DNA from: Streptomyces sp. CA-210063
GTDB taxonomy: Bacteria > Actinomycetota > Actinomycetes > Streptomycetales > Streptomycetaceae
Direction of reading: 5' to 3'
DNA length: 64,000 bases
NCBI RefSeq assembly: GCF_024612015.1
Contig: NZ_CP102512.1
Span: forward strand, 5,332,001-5,396,000
Shown here: positions 1 through 8,702 of the stretch, piece by piece
How the letters are laid out: the number at the start of each line of letters is the position of its first letter
Numbering within the stretch: position 1 is the first letter of the stretch
Notes under the pieces: generated by a model
The model's input: only the letters and a program-made list of their open reading frames with translations
The model's database searches: none
What the model was told of the DNA's origin: nothing
Position numbers and translations under genes: made by a program

Positions 1-431
1 AGGAGCGTCTCGCCGGGGCGCAGGTGGGCGATCATGAAGACGTTCGACCAGACCGTGCAGGTCACCTCGGGCAGCGCGGCGGCCTGATCGAGGTCGAGGC
101 CGGAGGGCACGGGCAGCAGCTGGCCGGCCGGGGCGACGACCTTCTCCGCGTAGCCGCCGCCCGAGAGCAGCGCGCACACCTCGTCGCCGACGCTCCACCC
201 GGACACCCCGGGTCCGATCTCCGCGATCCGTCCGGAGCACTCCAGGCCGGGGTAGGGGGAGGCGCCGGGCGGTGGGTCGTAGAAGCCCTGTCGCTGGAGC
301 AGGTCGGCGCGGTTCACCGCGCTCGCCGCCACGTCTATGAGCACTTCGCCCTCGCCGGGCACCGGATCGGGGACCTCGTCCCACACCAGCGCCTCGGGTC
401 CACCGGGTTCAGGAATCGTGATCGCATGCAT
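1..431 (-). CDS. NAD(P)H-quinone oxidoreductase, PIG3-type (partial, C-terminus outside window)
   Basis: Medium-chain dehydrogenase/reductase family protein, zinc-independent quinone oxidoreductase type, expected to reduce quinones with NADPH in the cytoplasm. Only about 143 N-terminal residues are present; the gene continues past the left edge. Visible signatures are the opening MHAITIPEPGG, the GroES-like stretch with NRADLLQRQG and YPGLECSG, and VGDEVCALLSGGGYAE, all typical of the PIG3/QorA branch. The nucleotide-binding domain lies outside the window, so cofactor preference cannot be seen. The start is the ATG at 431; the nearby ATG at 427 is in another frame. It is divergent from the ABC exporter genes. 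Confidence 0.85.
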   Translation of the reverse strand, partial: MHAITIPEPGGPEALVWDEVPDPVPGEGEVLIDVAASAVNRADLLQRQGFYDPPPGASPYPGLECSGRIAEIGPGVSGWSVGDEVCALLSGGGYAEKVVAPAGQLLPVPSGLDLDQAAALPEVTCTVWSNVFMIAHLRPGETL

Positions 432-735
432 GAAGGGGACGCTACTCCTCGGCCTCCACGCACCGCCCCGGTCCCGGTCGGCCTGCGTCCCCGGTCCGCC
501 CCCGCTGCTTCATTGGTCCGATTCCGCTGCGCCGTTGGTCCTAATTGAGGTGCGATCGGCCTCCCTTGGAGAGACCGTGGAGACTCTACGGCCGCACGGT
601 TTCTCGCCGACGTGCTTCACCCGATACCGGAGCAGTCGTGCTTTCCCGCGCGGCGACCGATGAGTTTCGGGGGTGCCGGTGGTCTCCCTTTGCGTAGCCC
701 CGGACACGGGCCCCGCACGCGGAAGGATCCCAGAG
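432..735. other. Intergenic region between divergent quinone oxidoreductase and ABC exporter genes
   Basis: About 300 bases with no convincing gene. It must hold both divergent promoters, but I found no clear -35/-10 pair and no long inverted repeat. The only assignable element is a GGAAGG ribosome binding site at 721-726, ahead of the ABC ATPase start at 736. Confidence 0.4.
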
Positions 736-1758
736 ATGAGCGCACAGACGTCCGGCCTCGCGATCGAGACCGCCGGTCTGGTGAAGACCTTCGGCGAGAC
801 CCGGGCCGTCGACGGCGTCGACCTGGCCGTGCCGGCCGGCACGGTCTATGGCGTCCTCGGCCCGAACGGCGCCGGAAAGACGACCACGGTGAAGATGCTC
901 GCCACCCTGCTGCGACCCGACGGCGGTGAGGCGCACGTCTTCGGTCACGACGTCGTCCACGAGGCCGACGAGGTCCGCGGCCGGGTGAGCCTGACCGGGC
1001 AGTACGCGTCCGTGGACGAGGACCTGACCGGCACGGAGAACCTGGTGCTGCTCGCCCGGCTCCTCGGCCACGACAAACGGGCGGCACGACATCGCGCCGA
1101 GCAGCTGCTGGAGGCCTTCGGGCTGAGCGAGGCGGCAGGGAAGCAGGTCAAGCACTACTCGGGCGGCATGCGGCGGCGTATCGACATCGCCGCGTCCATC
1201 CTCAACACCCCCGACCTGCTGTTCCTGGACGAGCCGACGACCGGCCTGGACCCGCGCAGCCGCAACCAGGTGTGGGACATCGTGCGCGCGGTGGTCGCGC
1301 AGGGCACCACGGTGCTGCTGACCACGCAGTATCTGGACGAGGCGGACCAGCTGGCGTCGCGGATCGCCGTCATCGACCAGGGCAAGGTGATCGCGGAGGG
1401 CACGAAGGGCGAGCTGAAGGCGTCCGTCGGCGCCGGTTCCGTCCATCTGCGCCTGCGCGACGCGGCCCAGCGGCCGCAGGCCGAGGAGGTGCTGCGGCTC
1501 GCCCTCGACGCCGAGGTCCAGCGCGAGCCGGACCCGGTGGCGCTGACGGCACGCGTCGGCGCGGGATCCGCCAACGGACAGGGTGCCGCCGAGGCGGCGG
1601 CCCGGGCGCTCGCCGAGCTGGCCCGCACCGGCATCACCGTCGACAACTTCTCGCTGGGCCAGCCCAGCCTGGACGAGGTGTTCCTCGCCCTCACCGGACA
1701 CGACACGAAGGCCCACGACTCCCAGGTCGTCAACAAGAAGGACGAGGCGGCGGCATGA
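736..1758 (+). CDS. ABC transporter ATP-binding protein, daunorubicin-resistance (DrrA) family
   Basis: ATPase subunit (340 aa) of a drug-export type ABC transporter. The nucleotide-binding domain shows Walker [11 protein letters not shown], the signature motif [13 protein letters not shown], Walker [14 protein letters not shown] and the H-loop region [12 protein letters not shown]. After about residue 220 comes the DrrA-type C-terminal extension, ending near [16 protein letters not shown]. The ATG at 736 follows GGAAGG. Its stop overlaps the start of the permease gene (ATGA), so the two are translationally coupled and should form a two-gene operon. The exported substrate cannot be told from sequence; this family includes both self-resistance and general efflux pumps. 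Confidence 0.93.
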   Translation: MSAQTSGLAIETAGLVKTFGETRAVDGVDLAVPAGTVYGVLGPNGAGKTTTVKMLATLLRPDGGEAHVFGHDVVHEADEVRGRVSLTGQYASVDEDLTGTENLVLLARLLGHDKRAARHRAEQLLEAFGLSEAAGKQVKHYSGGMRRRIDIAASILNTPDLLFLDEPTTGLDPRSRNQVWDIVRAVVAQGTTVLLTTQYLDEADQLASRIAVIDQGKVIAEGTKGELKASVGAGSVHLRLRDAAQRPQAEEVLRLALDAEVQREPDPVALTARVGAGSANGQGAAEAAARALAELARTGITVDNFSLGQPSLDEVFLALTGHDTKAHDSQVVNKKDEAAA

Positions 1759-2603
1759 GCACCGCGACCACCACCGAGAGCAAGGACCTCGCCCCCGTCA
1801 GCGCCGAGTCGCTCGCCGCGCTGCTCATCTCCAAGGAGCGGCCGCCACGGCCCAGCGCCCTGTCGGCGTCGCTGACCTTCGGCTGGCGGGCCATGCTCAA
1901 GATCAAACACGTACCGGAGCAGCTCTTCGACGTCACCGCCTTCCCGATCATGATGGTGCTGATGTACACGTACCTCTTCGGCGGCGCCCTGGCCGGCTCC
2001 CCGAAGGAGTACATCCAGTTCCTGCTGCCGGGCATCCTGGTGATGTCGGTCGTGATGATCACGATGTACACCGGGGTCTCGGTCAACACGGACATCGAGA
2101 AGGGTGTCTTCGACCGGTTCCGCTCCCTGCCGATCTGGCGGCCGTCGACGATGGTCGGCTATCTGCTGGGCGACGCCCTGCGCTATGCGATCGCGTCCGT
2201 GGTGATGCTCACCGTCGGCATGATCCTCGGCTACCGCCCGGACGGCGGGGTGGTGGGCGTGGTCGCCGGGGTCGCGCTGCTCATCGTCTTCTCGTTCGCC
2301 TTCTCGTGGATCTGGACGATGTTCGGGCTCATGCTGCGCACCGAGAAGTCCGTGATGGGCGTCAGCATGATGGTGATCTTCCCGCTGACCTTCCTGTCCA
2401 ACGTCTTCGTCGACCCGAGCACCATGCCGGGCTGGCTGCAGGCCTTCGTCAACAACAGCCCGGTCACGCATCTGGCCTCGGCGGTCCGCGAGTTGATGGC
2501 GGGCGAGTGGCCGACCGCGGAGATCGCCTGGACGCTGGGCTGGTCCGCCCTGTTCGTGCTGGTCTTCGGACCGATCACGATGCGGCTGTACAACCGCAAG
2601 TAG
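1755..2603 (+). CDS. ABC transporter permease, DrrB/ABC-2 type
   Basis: Integral membrane subunit (282 aa) paired with the upstream ATPase. About six hydrophobic segments follow a roughly 60-residue cytoplasmic N-terminus. The family feature [16 protein letters not shown] lies after the second membrane segment, and [21 protein letters not shown] after the fifth is the ABC-2 permease hallmark. It starts at the ATG overlapping the ATPase stop by 4 bases. Together they make a homodimeric-type exporter of lipophilic compounds; the actual substrate is unknown. A strong hairpin follows the stop codon. Confidence 0.93.
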   Translation: MSTATTTESKDLAPVSAESLAALLISKERPPRPSALSASLTFGWRAMLKIKHVPEQLFDVTAFPIMMVLMYTYLFGGALAGSPKEYIQFLLPGILVMSVVMITMYTGVSVNTDIEKGVFDRFRSLPIWRPSTMVGYLLGDALRYAIASVVMLTVGMILGYRPDGGVVGVVAGVALLIVFSFAFSWIWTMFGLMLRTEKSVMGVSMMVIFPLTFLSNVFVDPSTMPGWLQAFVNNSPVTHLASAVRELMAGEWPTAEIAWTLGWSALFVLVFGPITMRLYNRK

Positions 2604-2618
2604 CGGTCGAGAGACAGA

Positions 2619-2653
2619 GGCGCCCCCAGGGGATCACGTCCCCTGGGGGCGCC
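2619..2653. terminator. Bidirectional hairpin terminator between ABC permease and K+ channel genes
   Basis: Perfect 15-bp inverted repeat (arm GGCGCCCCCAGGGGA, 5-base loop) followed on the plus strand by CTTTCGTT. It sits between two convergent genes whose stops lie 15 bases to the left and 13 bases to the right, so it can serve both. Confidence 0.85.
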
Positions 2654-2665
2654 CTTTCGTTCCCG

Positions 2666-3757
2666 CTACGGCAGGTGCTTGGTCTCGGGGGTGACCTTCG
2701 TGCTCGGTGTGGCGCGGACGATGGTGATGAGCCGGTCCGTCAGCTGGAGTGCGCCGACGGACGGGTCGTCGTAGCCGAGCACCCGATGCCCGCGCAGCAC
2801 GCTGACGATCAGGTCCTCCGTCTCCCGCACGCTGCGCCCCACCTCGGCCTTTATGACCGGCCGTTCGACGATGTCGAGCCCGCTGCCCTGCTGGATGAGG
2901 TCCTCCATGACCATGCCGGCGGCGGGGCTGAGCACGGAGAGCCCGAGAAGCCGCCCGGCCGCGCTGGCGCTGGTGATCACGACGTCGGCCCCGGACTGCT
3001 TCAGCAGCGGTGCGTTCTCCTCCTCGCGTACGGCGGCCACGATCTTCGCCCCGCGGTTCAGCTGGCGGGCGGTCAGCGCGACCAGTACGGCGGTGTCGTC
3101 CCGCGCGGTCGAGATGATGATCTGGCGTGCCTTCTGTGCCTCCGCCTGTAGCAGCACATCACTGCGGGTGGCGTCCCCGACGATCCCCACATATCCGTCG
3201 GCCGTGGCCGCATCAATGACCTTGGAGCTGGGGTCCACGACGATGACCTGCTCTTTCTTCAGCCCCGTCGCGCAGACGGCCTGGATCGCCGACCGCCCCT
3301 TCGTCCCGAAGCCGACGACAACGGTGTGCTCCCTCAAGGCCGCCCTCCAGCGGTTCAGTCGCCATTCCTCACGTGTGCGCTCCGTGAGGACCTCCAGCGT
3401 GGTGCCGACCAGGATGATCAGGAAGAGCACGCGCAGCGGTGTGATCACGAAGATGTTGGTGAACCGGGCGGCATCGCTGACGGGCGCGATGTCGCCGTAC
3501 CCGGTGGTGGAGAGGGTGACGGTCGCGTAGTAGAACGCGTCGAGCAGATCGACGGCGCCGTCGGAGTTGTCGTTGTAGCCATCGCGGTCGGCGTAGACGA
3601 TGAGCGCGGTGGAGACCAGCACGAACAGCGCCATCGCCAGCCGTTTGCCGACCTGACGGATCGGGCGCTCGACCTCTCTTCTCGGCAGTCTCACCTGGTG
3701 GGTCACCAGACGCTCGTCCGCGTTGCGGGCGATCACGTCATAGCCCGGCAGTTTCAC
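2666..3757 (-). CDS. Potassium channel family protein with RCK/TrkA-N domain
   Basis: Two-transmembrane K+ channel subunit (363 aa) with a cytoplasmic regulatory region. The first membrane helix is about residues 41-55, the pore helix with selectivity filter TTGYGD is 84-89, and the second helix is 101-121. A TrkA-N Rossmann domain then starts at VVVGFGTKG (149-154 is the GxGxxG turn), followed by a TrkA-C-like tail. This is the layout of MthK-type ligand-gated channels. The chosen start is the GTG at 3757, eight bases after GGGGAG; this codon is the central GTG of a parS palindrome. A GTG two codons upstream is possible but too close to the ribosome binding site. Confidence 0.88.
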   Translation of the reverse strand: MKLPGYDVIARNADERLVTHQVRLPRREVERPIRQVGKRLAMALFVLVSTALIVYADRDGYNDNSDGAVDLLDAFYYATVTLSTTGYGDIAPVSDAARFTNIFVITPLRVLFLIILVGTTLEVLTERTREEWRLNRWRAALREHTVVVGFGTKGRSAIQAVCATGLKKEQVIVVDPSSKVIDAATADGYVGIVGDATRSDVLLQAEAQKARQIIISTARDDTAVLVALTARQLNRGAKIVAAVREEENAPLLKQSGADVVITSASAAGRLLGLSVLSPAAGMVMEDLIQQGSGLDIVERPVIKAEVGRSVRETEDLIVSVLRGHRVLGYDDPSVGALQLTDRLITIVRATPSTKVTPETKHLP

Positions 3758-3764
3758 GTGAAAC
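3751..3764. promoter_or_regulatory. parS site 1 (ParB-binding), overlapping the K+ channel start codon
   Basis: Perfect 14-bp palindrome GTTTCACGTGAAAC, the established Streptomyces parS consensus. Read on the minus strand, its central GTG is the likely start codon of the channel gene. Confidence 0.93.
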
Positions 3765-3818
3765 ACTCCCCGTTTCGACGTACATCCCCTGGCTGTACTT
3801 CGCCCCCGCCTATCCGTT

Positions 3819-3832
3819 GTTTCACGTGAAAC
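3819..3832. promoter_or_regulatory. parS site 2 (ParB-binding)
   Basis: Perfect GTTTCACGTGAAAC in the short gap between the K+ channel gene and moeA, 68 bp from site 1 and 48 bp from site 3. Confidence 0.93.
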
Positions 3833-3866
3833 AACGTTGTCCGCATGCGCAGTTGGGCATACGGAT

Positions 3867-3880
3867 GTTTCACGTGAAAC
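3867..3880. promoter_or_regulatory. parS site 3 (ParB-binding), containing the moeA stop codon
   Basis: Perfect GTTTCACGTGAAAC. On the minus strand the last moeA codons (Cys-Phe-Thr-stop) are read from this palindrome; its TGA is the moeA stop. Confidence 0.93.
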
Positions 3881-5225
3881 ACACCTGAATCCCCGCGGTC
3901 GCCCAGGGCAGGTCGAGCAGTTCCAGCTCCTGGCCGGGGCGGGCGCCGCCGGGCGGTACGACGGCAAGGGCATCGGCGGTGGCGATGCCGCGGAGCATAG
4001 CGGGACCGTTGTAGTGCAGCGGCACGGCGTCGTCGCCACGCAGGGCGACCGGGATGAGCCGGGTGTCGTACGGGTGCCCGTGCACCGCCTCCCGCAGGGG
4101 CATCGTGTACGCCTCCGGGGCGGCACGTCCGGCGAGGGTCCGCAGCAGGGGCTCGGCGAGCGTGACCAGCCCGGACACGGCGGCCAAGGGGTTGCCGGGC
4201 AGGCCCACGAGGTGCTGGTCCTGCTTGACGCGGGCCAGCAGCATGGGGTGGCCCGGGCGCACCTTCACGCCGTTGACGAGGAGTTCCGCGCCGATCCGGC
4301 GCAGGGTGGGATGGACATGGTCGACGGGTCCGGAAGCCGTGCCGCCCGTGGTGACGATGAGGTCGGCGGAGGACTTCTTCACGGCCCGGTGCAGGGCGTC
4401 GGCGTCGTCCCCGAGGCGGCGTACGGCGGTGACCTCGGCGCCGAGTGCCCGGAGCCAGGACGGCAGCATCGGGCCGAGGGCGTCCCGGATCAGGCCCTCG
4501 CGCGGGAGCCCGTCGGTGAGCAGTTCGTCGCCGAGGACGAGCAGTTCGACGCGTGGGCGGGGGAGCACGCTCAAGGTGTCGTACCCGGCGGCTGCCGCGA
4601 GCCCGAGCGCGGCCGGGGTGATCTGCGTGCCGAGCGGCAGCAGTTGGTCGCCGGTGCGGCACTCCTGGCCGCGTGGGCGGATGTCCTGCCCGTGCGCCAG
4701 GTCCCGGGTCGGGTGCAGCCGTCCCTTGTCGTCGGTGCGGCCGTGCTCGCTGCGCAGGACGGCGGTCGTGTCGGGCGGGATGCGCGCGCCGGTGGCGATA
4801 CGGACCGCTTCCCCGTCCGTGAGCCGCCCGGGCTCCGCTTGCCCGGCCAGCACACCGTCCTCCCGTACGTCCCAGGGGCCGGGCCCCGCGACCGCCCAGC
4901 CGTCCATCGCGGAGGTGTCGAAGGAGGGGAGATCGGTGAGGGCGGTGAGGGGGGCGGCGAGGACGAGGCCGAGGGAGTTGTCGACGGTGACGGACACGGG
5001 GGCCCGGCGTCCGGCCGAGCGGGCGGCGCGCTCGGCGACGGCCCGGGCCTCCGGCCAGGAGGTGGCCTGGTGGTGGGAGTCGTCCTTGGCCCGGTGCGCG
5101 CCGGCCTGACCGCTCGTAGGGGCTTCGCGGGACGAGGGGGGCTCGCCCTGCCCTCTGGCCACCCTGTCGTTGGCCACGGCCAGTGCCTCCTCCACGTCGA
5201 GTTCCTCGGCGTCCTGGGCGGTCAT
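3870..5225 (-). CDS. moeA: Molybdopterin molybdenumtransferase MoeA
   Basis: Cytoplasmic enzyme (451 aa) of molybdenum cofactor synthesis; it inserts molybdate into adenylylated molybdopterin. Visible family signatures are LPSFDTSAMDGWAV near residue 95-110, VRIATGARIPPDTTAVLR, the MPT-binding loop VTTGGTASGPVDHVHPTLR and HLVGLPGNPLAAVSGL. The N-terminal 70 residues are longer and more polar than in Escherichia coli MoeA. The ATG at 5225 overlaps the stop of the upstream MobA-like gene by 4 bases, so the pair is coupled. The stop codon lies inside a parS site, fixing the last three residues. Confidence 0.93.
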   Translation of the reverse strand: MTAQDAEELDVEEALAVANDRVARGQGEPPSSREAPTSGQAGAHRAKDDSHHQATSWPEARAVAERAARSAGRRAPVSVTVDNSLGLVLAAPLTALTDLPSFDTSAMDGWAVAGPGPWDVREDGVLAGQAEPGRLTDGEAVRIATGARIPPDTTAVLRSEHGRTDDKGRLHPTRDLAHGQDIRPRGQECRTGDQLLPLGTQITPAALGLAAAAGYDTLSVLPRPRVELLVLGDELLTDGLPREGLIRDALGPMLPSWLRALGAEVTAVRRLGDDADALHRAVKKSSADLIVTTGGTASGPVDHVHPTLRRIGAELLVNGVKVRPGHPMLLARVKQDQHLVGLPGNPLAAVSGLVTLAEPLLRTLAGRAAPEAYTMPLREAVHGHPYDTRLIPVALRGDDAVPLHYNGPAMLRGIATADALAVVPPGGARPGQELELLDLPWATAGIQVCFT

Positions 5226-6166
5226 CCGGCGTCCGGGGCGGTGTCCTGGCCGGTGCCGGTGCGGGTCCCTGCGTCCGGCTTGGCATCCGGGACGTCCGGG
5301 GCGTCCTCGGCGGCCCAGCTCAGGGCCAGGGCGGAGGCCTTGCGGGCGGCCTCGGTGACCGCCTCGGGGCCTCCTCCTGCCTTGGCGGCGGCGTAGCCGA
5401 CGAGGAACGTGGTCAGCGGGGCGGCGGGCCGGGCCACGTTGTGGGCGGCGTCACGGGCGAGGTCGAGTAGCTCGGTGATGTCGACGTCGAGGTCGATCCC
5501 CAGCTCGTCCTTGACTGCGGAAATCCATTCATCCAACACGTGGCCATGCTCCCTGATCCGTGCGCGGGCGGCGGCGATGTCGTCCCAGGTGTCGCAGTCG
5601 AAGGACGCGACGGGGTCGGTGATTCGGGTGAGGCGCAGCGCGGCGGTCAGCCGCCGCAGGGGAAGCCCGGTCAGTCCGTCGTGCTCGACGGCGAGCCGCG
5701 AGAGCTCACGGCGCAGGGCCTCGGCCCGGTAGACGGCCACGAGTGGCTGGTCACGGCCGTCGGGGTCGGTGACGAGGACGCCGTCGGCGCGGCCCGCGCT
5801 GTCCTGGAGTGCGTCGATCAGTCGCCGTACCGTCTCCTCGCCCAGGAACGGCAGGTCGGCGGAGAGGACGACGACGTACGCGGCGGCGGTGTGCCGGAGT
5901 CCGGCGTCCAGCGCGGCGAGGGGTCCGCCGCCGGGAGGTTCCTCGCGGGCCCACAGCACGGGCCGCGCGGTGGGGCGGCGGTCGGCGACGACGACGGTCG
6001 TCCCGGCCCCGGCGCAGGCGGCCAGCACCCGGTCGAGCAGGGCCCGTCCGCCCACGCGTACGGCGGGTTTGTCGGCGCCGCCGAGCCGCCGGGCGGCGCC
6101 TCCGGCGAGCACGACGGCGTCGAACGCCTCGGTACCGGGGCCGCCCGGGGGCTCGTACGCGGTCAT
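5222..6166 (-). CDS. MobA-like NTP transferase fused to a DUF6457 domain
   Basis: Predicted molybdenum cofactor guanylyltransferase-like protein (314 aa). Residues about 14-215 form the MobA/GlmU-type nucleotidyltransferase fold: VLAGGAARRLGGADKPAV is the nucleotide-binding signature and LSADLPFL carries the metal-binding aspartate. Residues about 225-300 (DEWISAVKDELGIDLDVD and following) match the small helical DUF6457 domain common in actinobacteria. The tail is Asp/Ala/Thr-rich. I chose the ATG at 6166 because the LAGG motif falls 15 residues later, as usual; a longer upstream reading is low-complexity. Coupling to moeA supports a role in molybdenum cofactor nucleotide addition. Confidence 0.88.
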   Translation of the reverse strand: MTAYEPPGGPGTEAFDAVVLAGGAARRLGGADKPAVRVGGRALLDRVLAACAGAGTTVVVADRRPTARPVLWAREEPPGGGPLAALDAGLRHTAAAYVVVLSADLPFLGEETVRRLIDALQDSAGRADGVLVTDPDGRDQPLVAVYRAEALRRELSRLAVEHDGLTGLPLRRLTAALRLTRITDPVASFDCDTWDDIAAARARIREHGHVLDEWISAVKDELGIDLDVDITELLDLARDAAHNVARPAAPLTTFLVGYAAAKAGGGPEAVTEAARKASALALSWAAEDAPDVPDAKPDAGTRTGTGQDTAPDAG

Positions 6167-6312
6167 CCCCCGAGTATGCGTGCCGTCACGATCACAGGGA
6201 ACGAGGGGAGGCCGCGCATTCACGGCCCGGTGGGGGCCGGGTTCACCGCCCGTGGGGCCGGTGGCGGAGCGCGATCGGTGCCGACGGGCGAGCCAGTCGT
6301 CGAAGCCGGTGA

Positions 6313-7698
6313 TCAGAGCGTGCGCAGCAGCACCGCCGGCTGTTCGACGCAGTCCGCCACGTACCGCAGGAAGCCGCCTGCCGTGCCTCCGTCGCACACC
6401 CGGTGGTCGAAGGTGAGCGAGAGCTGGACGACCTTCCGTACCGCCAGCTCGCCCTCGTGCACCCAGGGCTTGGGGACGATGCGGCCGACGCCGAGCATCG
6501 CGGCCTCGGGGTGGTTGATGATCGGCGTGGAGCCGTCGACGCCGAAGACGCCGTAATTGTTCAACGTGAACGTCCCGCCGGTCAGCTGGCCGGGCGTCAG
6601 CGTCCCCGTCCGCGCCGCCTCGGTCAGCCGGGCGAACTCGGCACTGAGCGACTCCGCGTCCCGGGTGTGCGCGTCCCGTACGACGGGCACGACCAGCCCC
6701 CGTTCGGTCTGCGCGGCGAACCCGAGGTGCACCTGGTCGAGCCGTACGACCTCGCGGGCCTCCATGTCGACCGTCGAGTTGAGCTCCGGGAAGCGGGTCA
6801 GCGCGGCGGTGCAGATCCGGGCGAGCAGCGCGAGGAGGGAGATCTTGGGGCCGCCTGCCGCGTTCATGGCCGTACGGGCGTTCATCAGTTCCGTCGCGTC
6901 GGCGTCCACCCAGCAGGTGGCGTCGGGGATCTCGCGTCGGCTGCGGGAGAGCTTGTCGGCGACGGCACCGCGGATGCCGCGGAGGGGGAGGCGCGTGCCG
7001 GAGGGGGTCTCAGCGGGCGCGGGGTGCGCGACGGGCGCGGCGACGGGCTGCGCGGTCACGGCCTGCGGTGCCTGCACCGAGGCCGTGGCGGTCCGCAGCG
7101 CGTGCTCCACGTCCGCCCGGAGGATCAGCCCGTCGGGGCCCGAGCCGTGCAACGTCCGCAGGTCCAGGCCGTTCTCGCGGGCGAGTCGGCGGACGAGCGG
7201 GGAGATGACCGGCACGGGTCCGTCCGGTCGCTCGGGGGCGGCGGCCTGCACTGATCCGTCCGACCGCCCGGGGCGGGCGACCGACGCGGCCGCGGTCTCG
7301 ACGGCGGTGGGCTGTGCCGCGGGTGTCTCAGGCGCCGCGGACCGGACGGGCTCCCCCGGCCGTACCCGCCTGCGCCGCGCGGGAGGCGCTCCCGTGCCGT
7401 ATCCGACCAGCACGTTGCCGGAGCCCTCGTCGGCGGTGACGCCGGAGGCGGGCGCGCCCACGGCCACGGTCAACAGCGGCGCGCCGACGGGCAGTTCCGT
7501 GCCCTCCTCGCCGAAGCGGGCGGTGACGACGCCGCCGTAGGGGCAGGGGACCTCGACCATCGCCTTGGCCGTCTCGACCTCGACGACCGGCTGGTCGATC
7601 GCGACGACGTCCCCGACCTGGACCAGCCAGCGGACGATCTCGGCCTCGGTGAGCCCTTCGCCGAGGTCGGGCAGCTTGAACTCCAGCACGTGAGCCAT
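6313..7698 (-). CDS. bkdC: Branched-chain alpha-keto acid dehydrogenase E2 (dihydrolipoyl acyltransferase)
   Basis: E2 core subunit (461 aa). The lipoyl domain is at residues 1-80 with lipoyl-lysine K45 in VEVETAKAMVEV. An Ala/Pro-rich linker follows, then the peripheral-subunit-binding domain (VISPLVRRLARENGLDLR), a second flexible linker, and the catalytic acyltransferase domain ending with the active-site motif FDHRVCDGG. It forms acyl-CoA from branched-chain 2-oxo acids together with E1 and E3; in Streptomyces these products prime branched fatty acids and polyketides. The ATG at 7698 overlaps the E1 beta stop by one base (TGATG). No E3 gene is seen nearby, so E3 must come from elsewhere. 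Confidence 0.93.
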   Translation of the reverse strand: MAHVLEFKLPDLGEGLTEAEIVRWLVQVGDVVAIDQPVVEVETAKAMVEVPCPYGGVVTARFGEEGTELPVGAPLLTVAVGAPASGVTADEGSGNVLVGYGTGAPPARRRRVRPGEPVRSAAPETPAAQPTAVETAAASVARPGRSDGSVQAAAPERPDGPVPVISPLVRRLARENGLDLRTLHGSGPDGLILRADVEHALRTATASVQAPQAVTAQPVAAPVAHPAPAETPSGTRLPLRGIRGAVADKLSRSRREIPDATCWVDADATELMNARTAMNAAGGPKISLLALLARICTAALTRFPELNSTVDMEAREVVRLDQVHLGFAAQTERGLVVPVVRDAHTRDAESLSAEFARLTEAARTGTLTPGQLTGGTFTLNNYGVFGVDGSTPIINHPEAAMLGVGRIVPKPWVHEGELAVRKVVQLSLTFDHRVCDGGTAGGFLRYVADCVEQPAVLLRTL

Positions 7699-8702
7699 CA
7701 GTTCTCCGCCTCCCACTGCAGGCGTCCCACAGCGTCCAGGATGCGGTCGACGCCGGGCAGATGGTGGCGCTCCAGCATCGGCGGCGGGTAGGGGATGTCG
7801 AATCCGGCGACGCGCAGCACGGGCGCCTCCAGGTGGTGGAAGCAGCGTTCGGTGACGCGGGCCGCGATCTCGCCGCCCGGGCCGCCGTAGGAGCCGGACT
7901 CGTGGACGACGACCGCGCGTCCGGTCCGCCGTACCGACGCGGCGACCGTCTCGTCGTCGAAGGGCACCAGGGAGCGCAGGTCGACGACTTCGAGGTCCCA
8001 GCCCTCGGCCGTGGCCGCCTCGGCGGCCTCCAGGCAGACGGGCACGGACGGGCCGTAGGTGAGGAGGGTGGCGCTGCGGCCGGCGCGGCGCACGACCGCG
8101 CGGCCGATCGGCTCGACGGTCTGGGGTTCCTCGGGGTTCCAGGAGTCCTTCGACCAGTACAGGCGCTTCGGTTCCAGGAAGACGACCGGGTCGTCGGAGG
8201 CGATGGCGGCGCGCAGCAGCCCGTAGGCGTCGGCGACGGTGGCGGGCGTGACGACATGGAGCCCCGGAGTCGCCATGTAGTACGCCTCGGAGGAGTCGCT
8301 GTGGTGCTCGACGCCGCCGATACCGCCGCCGTACGGGACGCGGATGGTGATCGGCAGCGGCATCGTCCCGCGCGTGCGGTTGCGCATGCGGGCGACATGG
8401 CTGATGAGCTGCTCGAAGGCCGGGTAGGCGAAGGCGTCGAACTGCATCTCGACGACCGGCCTGAGCCCGTACATGGCCATGCCGACGGCCGTGCCGAGGA
8501 TGCCCGCCTCGGCGAGCGGGGTGTCGGTGACCCGGTCCTCGCCGAACTCCTGGGCGAGCCCGTCGGTGACCCGGAAGACACCGCCGAGGGTGCCGACGTC
8601 CTCGCCCATGACGTGCACGGTGGGGTCGGCGGTCATGGCGTCGCGGAGGGCGCGGGTGAGCGCCTGCGCCATGGTGGCGGGCTTGAGCGCGACGGTGGTC
8701 AT
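7698..8702 (-). CDS. bkdB: Branched-chain alpha-keto acid dehydrogenase E1 beta subunit
   Basis: Transketolase-like pyrimidine-binding subunit (334 aa) of the E1 decarboxylase. Signatures are VMGEDVGTLGGVFRVTDGL, the DTPLAEAGILGTAVGMAM stretch that completes the thiamine diphosphate site, GGGIGGVEHHSDSSEAYY and the C-terminal transketolase domain beginning near SATLLTYGPSV. It starts at an ATG overlapping the E1 alpha stop by 4 bases and ends within the E2 start. Gene order alpha-beta-E2 with tight overlaps means the three subunits are produced from one coupled message. Confidence 0.94.
   Translation of the reverse strand: MTTVALKPATMAQALTRALRDAMTADPTVHVMGEDVGTLGGVFRVTDGLAQEFGEDRVTDTPLAEAGILGTAVGMAMYGLRPVVEMQFDAFAYPAFEQLISHVARMRNRTRGTMPLPITIRVPYGGGIGGVEHHSDSSEAYYMATPGLHVVTPATVADAYGLLRAAIASDDPVVFLEPKRLYWSKDSWNPEEPQTVEPIGRAVVRRAGRSATLLTYGPSVPVCLEAAEAATAEGWDLEVVDLRSLVPFDDETVAASVRRTGRAVVVHESGSYGGPGGEIAARVTERCFHHLEAPVLRVAGFDIPYPPPMLERHHLPGVDRILDAVGRLQWEAEN

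Noticed and set aside
3758..4126. N-terminal extension of the K+ channel frame by 123 residues
   Set aside because: It runs antiparallel through the moeA end and three parS sites, is Arg/Thr-rich and lacks a ribosome binding site.
3754..5286. A 510-residue minus-strand frame overlapping moeA, very Arg/Pro-rich
   Set aside because: Out of frame with moeA and composed almost only of Arg, Pro, Gly and Ala.
6224..6242. CCCGG-N6-CCGGG hairpin behind bkdC
   Set aside because: Five-base stem in GC-rich DNA is expected by chance; termination not supported.
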